NCBI GenBank assembly: GCA_934427095.1
Contig: CAKRYM010000047.1
Span: 1 to 9,351, forward strand
Origin: an uncultured Bacillota bacterium
GTDB taxonomy: Bacteria; Bacillota; Dehalobacteriia; UBA4068
Reading direction: 5' to 3'
DNA length: 9,351 nucleotides
This document shows positions 5,476 to 9,351 of the stretch, one piece after another. Made by a program: the position numbers and the translations under genes. Numbering within the stretch: position 1 is the stretch's first letter; the number at the start of each line of letters is the position of its first letter. The notes beneath the pieces are model-generated. The model did no database searches. It was not told where the DNA came from and saw only the letters and a program-made list of their open reading frames with translations.

Positions 5476-6429
5476 TTATCCACGCTGCACTCTAGTAAAA
5501 CCGGAGCAGGCAACGATATCCAGGCCCTTTGCCGCTAATTTATCCATCAGCAGGTTAATCCCCAGGCTGTCGGAACCCATATGCCCGGCAATAATCACAC
5601 TGATGTGAGCAGCCTTAGCCGCGTCAATCACTTCTTTTCTGGCATGCATACAAAGAACTGTACCAATACCATTCTGGGAAAGGAGCCCATAGTATTCCTT
5701 GGGGCCGCCGGTACCGCCAGTCATATCCACAAAGACTTTTCCTGCGCTCCGGGAAGCTTTACCTGCCACAATGCGGGGAGGATTGTTCTTTTTGGCTTCC
5801 GCGGCATATTCCGGCAATTCTCTTAAGAGGCGGCACACATCTCCCACCGTTTCCGGGGCTTTTTCCGCCATGTATTTGGTCAAATAGGTATTTACCAAAT
5901 TATCGCAAGGGGTATGAATGCACATCATATTCAAGCCCAACAGCTCGGCAGCCCGTACCGCACGGCTATGATTGGACACCCCGACGCTCACTTCCACATC
6001 GGGCGTGCGGCCGTCCATCAAAGCTTCCGCTACATTCAGCTGTACGCCCGCTTCTGCAAAGGCCTTGGGCTGCAGCTCCATCACCTGGGCCAAATTGAGC
6101 AAAGCCGGGCCTTCCGGATGATGGGCGATGACCAGGTCAATCCCAGCGCCTTTTTCATTCAAACGGTCGGTGAGAAGCAGCTCCTGGAGCTCCATATCCA
6201 CGCCCACGATGGCTTTTTTCACTTCGGTTTCCGGATCACCGTTTAAAATACGGGTATCTCCGTAAGGATTTTGCAACCTTTCCATGTCAAAAAAAGGCTT
6301 ATCATCCTCATCCAATTTATCATAGGCTTTTTGTGCTTTTGCCATCACATCCTTGGCTGCGGCTTCGCCTCTGGGATCAGCCGCCATCCCTTCCGCAATG
6401 GCTAATGCATAAATCTCTTTGATTTTCAT
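5476..6429 (-). CDS. NIF3-like putative dinuclear-metal protein, function unknown
   Basis: The 317-residue product resembles the NIF3/DUF34 superfamily, whose members bind two metal ions but whose biochemical role is largely unsettled. Candidate metal ligands are H103-H104 in VIAHHPEG, HTPCDN (172-177) and GHMGSDSLG (282-290). A glycine-rich TGGTGG lies at 237-242. The N-terminus (1-50) is charged, MKIKEIYALAIAEGMAADPR followed by an acidic stretch, and appears to be an extra segment relative to YqfO/YbgI-type NIF3. No signal peptide or membrane segment is visible, so it is probably cytoplasmic. The start at 6429 is chosen because AGGAGG (6441-6436) precedes it by six bases; a longer frame from 6543 would run through zapA. 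It begins 13 bases after zapA and ends 15 before the U32 gene. The family call is moderately sure; no reaction is claimed. Confidence 0.8.
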   Translation of the reverse strand: MKIKEIYALAIAEGMAADPRGEAAAKDVMAKAQKAYDKLDEDDKPFFDMERLQNPYGDTRILNGDPETEVKKAIVGVDMELQELLLTDRLNEKGAGIDLVIAHHPEGPALLNLAQVMELQPKAFAEAGVQLNVAEALMDGRTPDVEVSVGVSNHSRAVRAAELLGLNMMCIHTPCDNLVNTYLTKYMAEKAPETVGDVCRLLRELPEYAAEAKKNNPPRIVAGKASRSAGKVFVDMTGGTGGPKEYYGLLSQNGIGTVLCMHARKEVIDAAKAAHISVIIAGHMGSDSLGINLLMDKLAAKGLDIVACSGFTRVQRG

Positions 6430-6435
6430 GGTAAA

Positions 6436-6441
6436 CCTCCT
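6436..6441 (-). promoter_or_regulatory. AGGAGG ribosome site that fixes the NIF3-like start
   Basis: AGGAGG lies six bases upstream of the ATG at 6429 and just after the zapA TAA (6445-6443). It decides for the 317-residue form over the in-frame upstream start at 6543. Confidence 0.9.
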
Positions 6442-6442
6442 C

Positions 6443-6784
6443 TTACGGGCTAACGGTGCTATCTGCTTCGCCAGCCCGCGTCTTTCTCTTGCGCTTAGTC
6501 GCTTTGGCCTGCGCCTGCTGGAACAGTTCATACTCTTGCCCACCCAAATTCACCTCAGCCAGGAGCGCAGAAATCTCCCGCCGGGCTTCCAGCAGTTCTT
6601 CGGATAATTGGATGGCAGCCAGGGTCGTAGCCCTTAACCCGGAATATCCCGGTGCGGCCTCCCGGATACTTTGCAGTTTTTCGTCCACTGCGGCCACGAT
6701 CTCTTCCATTTCCTCAGTGGTTTTATCCCCTCTGAGCTGATAATCCATGCCATTAAGACGGAAGCGGTACACATTCTGCGTCAT
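6443..6784 (-). CDS. zapA: ZapA, FtsZ-ring-associated cell division protein
   Basis: ZapA bundles and stabilises FtsZ filaments at mid-cell. The 113-residue product has the family layout. A small beta-rich head contains VYRFRLNGMDYQLRGD (5-20), then TTEEMEEIVAAVDEKLQSI (22-40). A long helix or coiled-coil follows (about 52-92) with TTLAAIQLSEELLEARREIS (53-72). The tail is very basic, KATKRKRKTR (94-103), then ends acidic to polar. The start at 6784 is chosen because GGAGGAG lies six bases upstream. A longer in-frame start at 6826 would overlap the end of pheT and lacks such support. It sits 29 bases after pheT, as expected from the pheST-zapA neighbourhood of Bacillota. The division role is taken from the family. 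Confidence 0.9.
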   Translation of the reverse strand: MTQNVYRFRLNGMDYQLRGDKTTEEMEEIVAAVDEKLQSIREAAPGYSGLRATTLAAIQLSEELLEARREISALLAEVNLGGQEYELFQQAQAKATKRKRKTRAGEADSTVSP

Positions 6785-6790
6785 ACTGCA

Positions 6791-6797
6791 CTCCTCC
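6791..6797 (-). promoter_or_regulatory. GGAGGAG ribosome site that fixes the zapA start
   Basis: GGAGGAG lies in the pheT-zapA gap, six bases before the ATG at 6784-6782. It supports the 113-residue protein rather than the 127-residue form starting at 6826. Confidence 0.88.
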
Positions 6798-6813
6798 AAT
6801 CCATGCTGAGGTT

Positions 6814-9249
6814 TTATCTCAGGCAATAATCATAGCGGCTGGCCAGAGCCTCCACAATAGCGGCAAAGGCAGCGTCTACTTTCTCATCCGTAAGGGTACC
6901 TTCCTCATCCCGGAAAGTCAAAGAATAGGCCAAAGACCGTTTACCCGCAGGAATGGGCGCCTTATCGTAAAGGTCAAACAGCTGAATGTTACGCAAATAT
7001 TCGCCGCCTGCTTCCCGGATTGTCTGTTCAATCACAGAAGCCGCAATATCCGTGCTACCGATAACAGCGATATCCCGGGTGGAAGAGGGATATTTGGGCA
7101 AATCATGATTGGTATTGCCCCGGCCTAAAGCCGCCATAATCAAGGGGGTCACGGCAAGCTCAGCCACAATAGCCCGGCCACTGATTTCATAAGAAGCGGC
7201 CACATGGGGATGAATTTCCCCGATCACCCCTAAACGAATGCCATTCAACTGAATTTCCGCTGTGCGGCCGGGATGGAGATAATCCTCCTCTGTCCGGCTG
7301 AAGGAAAGCTGTGGCAGGCCCAAAGCAGCAGCCATGGCTTCCACCACGCCCTTCATATCGTAGAAATCGTATTCCTTACCTTTGGTATTCCAGGTGTCTT
7401 CCGGTTTGCCCAGCATCAGCATACCCAAAGTCAGCATTTCCGTGGGCTGTACAGTGGTCATGTTTTCTTCCGCGGGAATAAAGATATTGCCCACTTCAAA
7501 AAAGCGTAAATCCAAATTGCGGCGACTCTGATTCCGGGCCGCGGCACGGAGCAGACCAGGCAACAAGGTCTGCCGCATAACGCTCTGCTCTTCTGACAAG
7601 GGATTGGAAATAGGCAAGCTATTCTGCCAAGGATGGTCCTTAGCTAAGTGCAATTTTTCCGCGTCCTTGGGGCTAATAAAGCTGTAATTGATGGTTTCGT
7701 TCAAGCCTAAGGCAACGCAGATGTCCCGCAATTTCAGCAAAAGCGCCTGCTGTTCCGTACGGCCGCCGATGGTAGCGTTCACCGGGATCGTGGCGGGAAT
7801 ACGATCATAACCTTTGATGCGAGCAACTTCCTCGATCAAATCCACGTCCAAGGAAATATCCTGGCGGTAAGAAGGCACGCTGACCAAAAGGTGATCCCGC
7901 ATTTCTTGGCAAGGGAAGCCCAGGGCGTCCATAACGCCTTGAATCTCTTCCGGTGTATAGGCCGTACCCAAAATCTCATTTACCCGGTCATATTTCAACA
8001 TCACCTGACGACCGGGGAACCCGTCTTGATAAGCCTTGGCGCGAACATCCACAGCGCCCTTGGCTGCCACGCCGCCGCAGTATTTCACCAACAGCTGCGC
8101 AGCCCGACGGCAAGCCAAATCACAAGAAGCCACGTCCACCCCTTTTTCAAAGCGCATGGAAGCCTCCGAAGGGATGCCCATACGCCGGGCGGTGCGACGA
8201 ATATGCACAGGCTCAAAGCAAGCGGCTTCAATCAGAATATCCGTGGTGGCCTCAGTCACTTCCGTATCCATACCGCCCATGACGCCAGCGATACAAATGG
8301 GCCGCTCGGCATCGCAAATCAAAATTTCTTCGCCCGTAAAGGTATGATCCTTGCCGTCCAAGGTTTGCATCTGTTCTCCGGGCTGAGAAGCACGGACAAT
8401 GATTTGCTTCCCTTTCAGCTGCTGATAATCAAAGGTATGCAGAGGTTGATTCATTTCCAACATCACGAAGTTAGAAATATCCACCACATTATTGATGGGA
8501 CGCATGCCAGCGGCCAAGAGATAATTTTGCATCCACAGCGGAGAAGGCCCGATCTTTACATCCTTGACCAAACGGCCTACATAACGGGGGCAGAGACTTT
8601 CGTCCTGCACCGTAATGGAAATTTCGTCCTGAGCTTGGCCGCCTTCCTCTGCATAAGTAAGATCCGGGAAAGCAACCTTCCCACCAGAAACAGCAGCGGC
8701 TTCTCTGGCCATATTAATCATACCCAGGCAATCGCTACGGTTAGGGGTAAGCTCAATATCCATAACCTGGTCAGTTAAGTCCAAGGCTTCTGTCAGCAAC
8801 TGGCCAATGGGGGCTTTTCCTTCTGGGAAGTAGGGGTCCAGCTCCCAAATCCCACTGTGTTCCTCGGAATACCCCAGCTCTTTCTGGGAACAAATCATCC
8901 CCTGGGACAAATGGCCAAAGGTTTTTCTGGCGCTGATCACAAAATCCCCGGGCAATACGGCCCCGACTTTGGCGCAGGGAACAATTTGGCCGGCGCGAAT
9001 ATTGGGGGCGCCGCAAATGATAGAAAGGGGCTGTTCCTCCCCGGCGTCAACAGAAAGGAGATGCAAATGGTCACTGCCCTCTACCGGCTCACAGGTGAGC
9101 ACTTTGGCTACCACCACCTGATCCAAATTCTCGCAACGGGAGATAATTTCATCCAGCTCCAGCCCGGCAAAGGTCAATTTTTCTGCCAGCGTAGCGGCAG
9201 GTTCAGTAAGGGTTGTATAGTCTTTCAGCCAACGATAAGATACACGCAT
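6814..9249 (-). CDS. pheT: Phenylalanyl-tRNA synthetase beta subunit
   Basis: PheT forms the alpha2-beta2 enzyme with PheS, charging tRNA-Phe with phenylalanine and hydrolysing mischarged Tyr-tRNA-Phe through its B3/B4 domain. The 811 residues are the usual length for the long bacterial form. The opening MRVSYRWLKDY is typical. A tRNA-binding EMAP/OB domain follows (about 39-148) with HLHLLSVDAG (61-70) and CGAPNIRAGQ (79-88). The B3/B4 editing region (about 215-375) has HTFDY (271-275), AGVMGG (321-326) and SEASMRFEKGVD (361-372). The B5 domain (about 405-485) holds RQDISLDVDLIEEVARIKGY (462-481). An inactive synthetase-like core follows (about 490-690), then the C-terminal FDX-ACB anticodon-binding domain (about 717-811) opening KYPSSTRDIAV. 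GGAGG (9260-9256) is six bases from the ATG, and pheS ends 12 bases upstream. All domains appear intact. Confidence 0.98.
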   Translation of the reverse strand: MRVSYRWLKDYTTLTEPAATLAEKLTFAGLELDEIISRCENLDQVVVAKVLTCEPVEGSDHLHLLSVDAGEEQPLSIICGAPNIRAGQIVPCAKVGAVLPGDFVISARKTFGHLSQGMICSQKELGYSEEHSGIWELDPYFPEGKAPIGQLLTEALDLTDQVMDIELTPNRSDCLGMINMAREAAAVSGGKVAFPDLTYAEEGGQAQDEISITVQDESLCPRYVGRLVKDVKIGPSPLWMQNYLLAAGMRPINNVVDISNFVMLEMNQPLHTFDYQQLKGKQIIVRASQPGEQMQTLDGKDHTFTGEEILICDAERPICIAGVMGGMDTEVTEATTDILIEAACFEPVHIRRTARRMGIPSEASMRFEKGVDVASCDLACRRAAQLLVKYCGGVAAKGAVDVRAKAYQDGFPGRQVMLKYDRVNEILGTAYTPEEIQGVMDALGFPCQEMRDHLLVSVPSYRQDISLDVDLIEEVARIKGYDRIPATIPVNATIGGRTEQQALLLKLRDICVALGLNETINYSFISPKDAEKLHLAKDHPWQNSLPISNPLSEEQSVMRQTLLPGLLRAAARNQSRRNLDLRFFEVGNIFIPAEENMTTVQPTEMLTLGMLMLGKPEDTWNTKGKEYDFYDMKGVVEAMAAALGLPQLSFSRTEEDYLHPGRTAEIQLNGIRLGVIGEIHPHVAASYEISGRAIVAELAVTPLIMAALGRGNTNHDLPKYPSSTRDIAVIGSTDIAASVIEQTIREAGGEYLRNIQLFDLYDKAPIPAGKRSLAYSLTFRDEEGTLTDEKVDAAFAAIVEALASRYDYCLR

Positions 9250-9261
9250 GATAGACCTCCA

Positions 9262-9351
9262 TTAAAAACCGCTCAAGAAGCGGACGTCATTATCAAACAG
9301 CAAACGCAAATCCGTAATACCATATTTCAGCATAGCCACACGTTCAATGCC
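9262..9351 (-). CDS. pheS: Phenylalanyl-tRNA synthetase alpha subunit (C-terminal end, cut by window edge)
   Basis: Only the last 29 codons and the TAA are present. The translation begins GIERVAMLKYGITDLRLLFD and continues NDVRFLSGF. This is the class II motif 3 region and C-terminus of PheS, where GIER belongs to the ATP-binding motif 3 of the catalytic subunit. The tail is one of the most conserved parts of the protein, so the identity is firm despite the short length. It lies 12 bases before pheT in the same direction, the standard pheST arrangement. Any T-box leader that controls the operon would lie to the right of this window. The usual C-terminal RQF is SGF here; the changed codons fall in the hairpin at 9264-9283. 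Confidence 0.95.
   Translation of the reverse strand, partial: GIERVAMLKYGITDLRLLFDNDVRFLSGF
9264..9283 (-). terminator. Weak terminator-like hairpin plus T5 across the pheS stop
   Basis: On the minus strand CCGCT (9283-9279), loop TCTTG, and AGCGG (9273-9269) form a 5-bp GC-rich stem followed by TTTTT (9268-9264), which leads into the pheS TAA and the pheT ribosome site. The stem is short for a full terminator. If it acts at all, partial attenuation between pheS and pheT is the most it could do. Confidence 0.3.

Noticed and set aside
5476..6543. Longer 355-residue form of the NIF3-like protein
   Set aside because: The extra N-terminus would run through the end of zapA in another frame and is Arg-rich like a shadow. 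The ATG at 6429 has AGGAGG at the standard six bases.
6806..6822. CTGAG/CTCAG inverted repeat across the pheT stop
   Set aside because: The stem is only 5 bp with a 7-base loop and no U-tract follows on the transcribed strand. It is too weak to call a terminator.
6443..6826. Longer 127-residue form of ZapA starting at 6826
   Set aside because: It overlaps the end of pheT, has no ribosome site comparable to GGAGGAG before 6784, and adds residues not typical of ZapA.
7891..8778. 295-codon open frame on the plus strand opposite pheT
   Set aside because: It lies wholly opposite the conserved B3/B4-B5 part of PheT, its translation is His-rich with no known motif, and it has no ribosome site. It is a shadow frame.

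Overview
The window is a compact piece of bacterial housekeeping DNA. All seven genes lie on the minus strand, so transcription runs from the right edge to the left. The order is pheS (only its last 29 codons) > pheT > zapA > a NIF3-like metal-site protein > a long U32-family protein > mutS2 > addB (only its first 191 codons). Gaps between genes are 12, 29, 13, 15, 6 and 37 bases. None has room for a convincing promoter, so the block is probably co-transcribed. No tRNA, rRNA, CRISPR array, insertion sequence, phage gene or attachment site was seen. No gene-free stretch reaches 300 bases.

The content points to Bacillota (Firmicutes): MutS2 with KOW and Smr domains, AddB rather than RecBCD, and strong AGGAGG-type ribosome sites. 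Bacillus subtilis has pheS-pheT-rnhC-zapA-cvpA-polX-mutS2, so the pheST/zapA/mutS2 frame is conserved. Here the positions of cvpA and polX are taken by the NIF3-like and U32 genes, and addB follows mutS2. Negativicutes or a related clostridial line is my guess, at low confidence. G+C is about half by eye.

Functionally the block joins translation (PheST; a likely RNA-hydroxylating U32 enzyme; MutS2, which acts in collided-ribosome rescue in B. subtilis), cell division (ZapA) and recombination repair (AddB). The NIF3-like gene has no assigned function.

The most interesting signals are inside the U32 gene. (1) Its C-terminal half looks like a second, diverged U32 domain with its own cysteine quartet. 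(2) Between the two halves is an in-frame A_AAA_AAA heptamer abutting a 7-bp hairpin. A -1 shift there meets TGA after one codon and would release a one-domain protein of 523 residues, as in dnaX. The same bases read on the plus strand form a textbook intrinsic terminator. (3) The first 180 nt of the gene hold two long inverted repeats. All of these are inferences from sequence alone.
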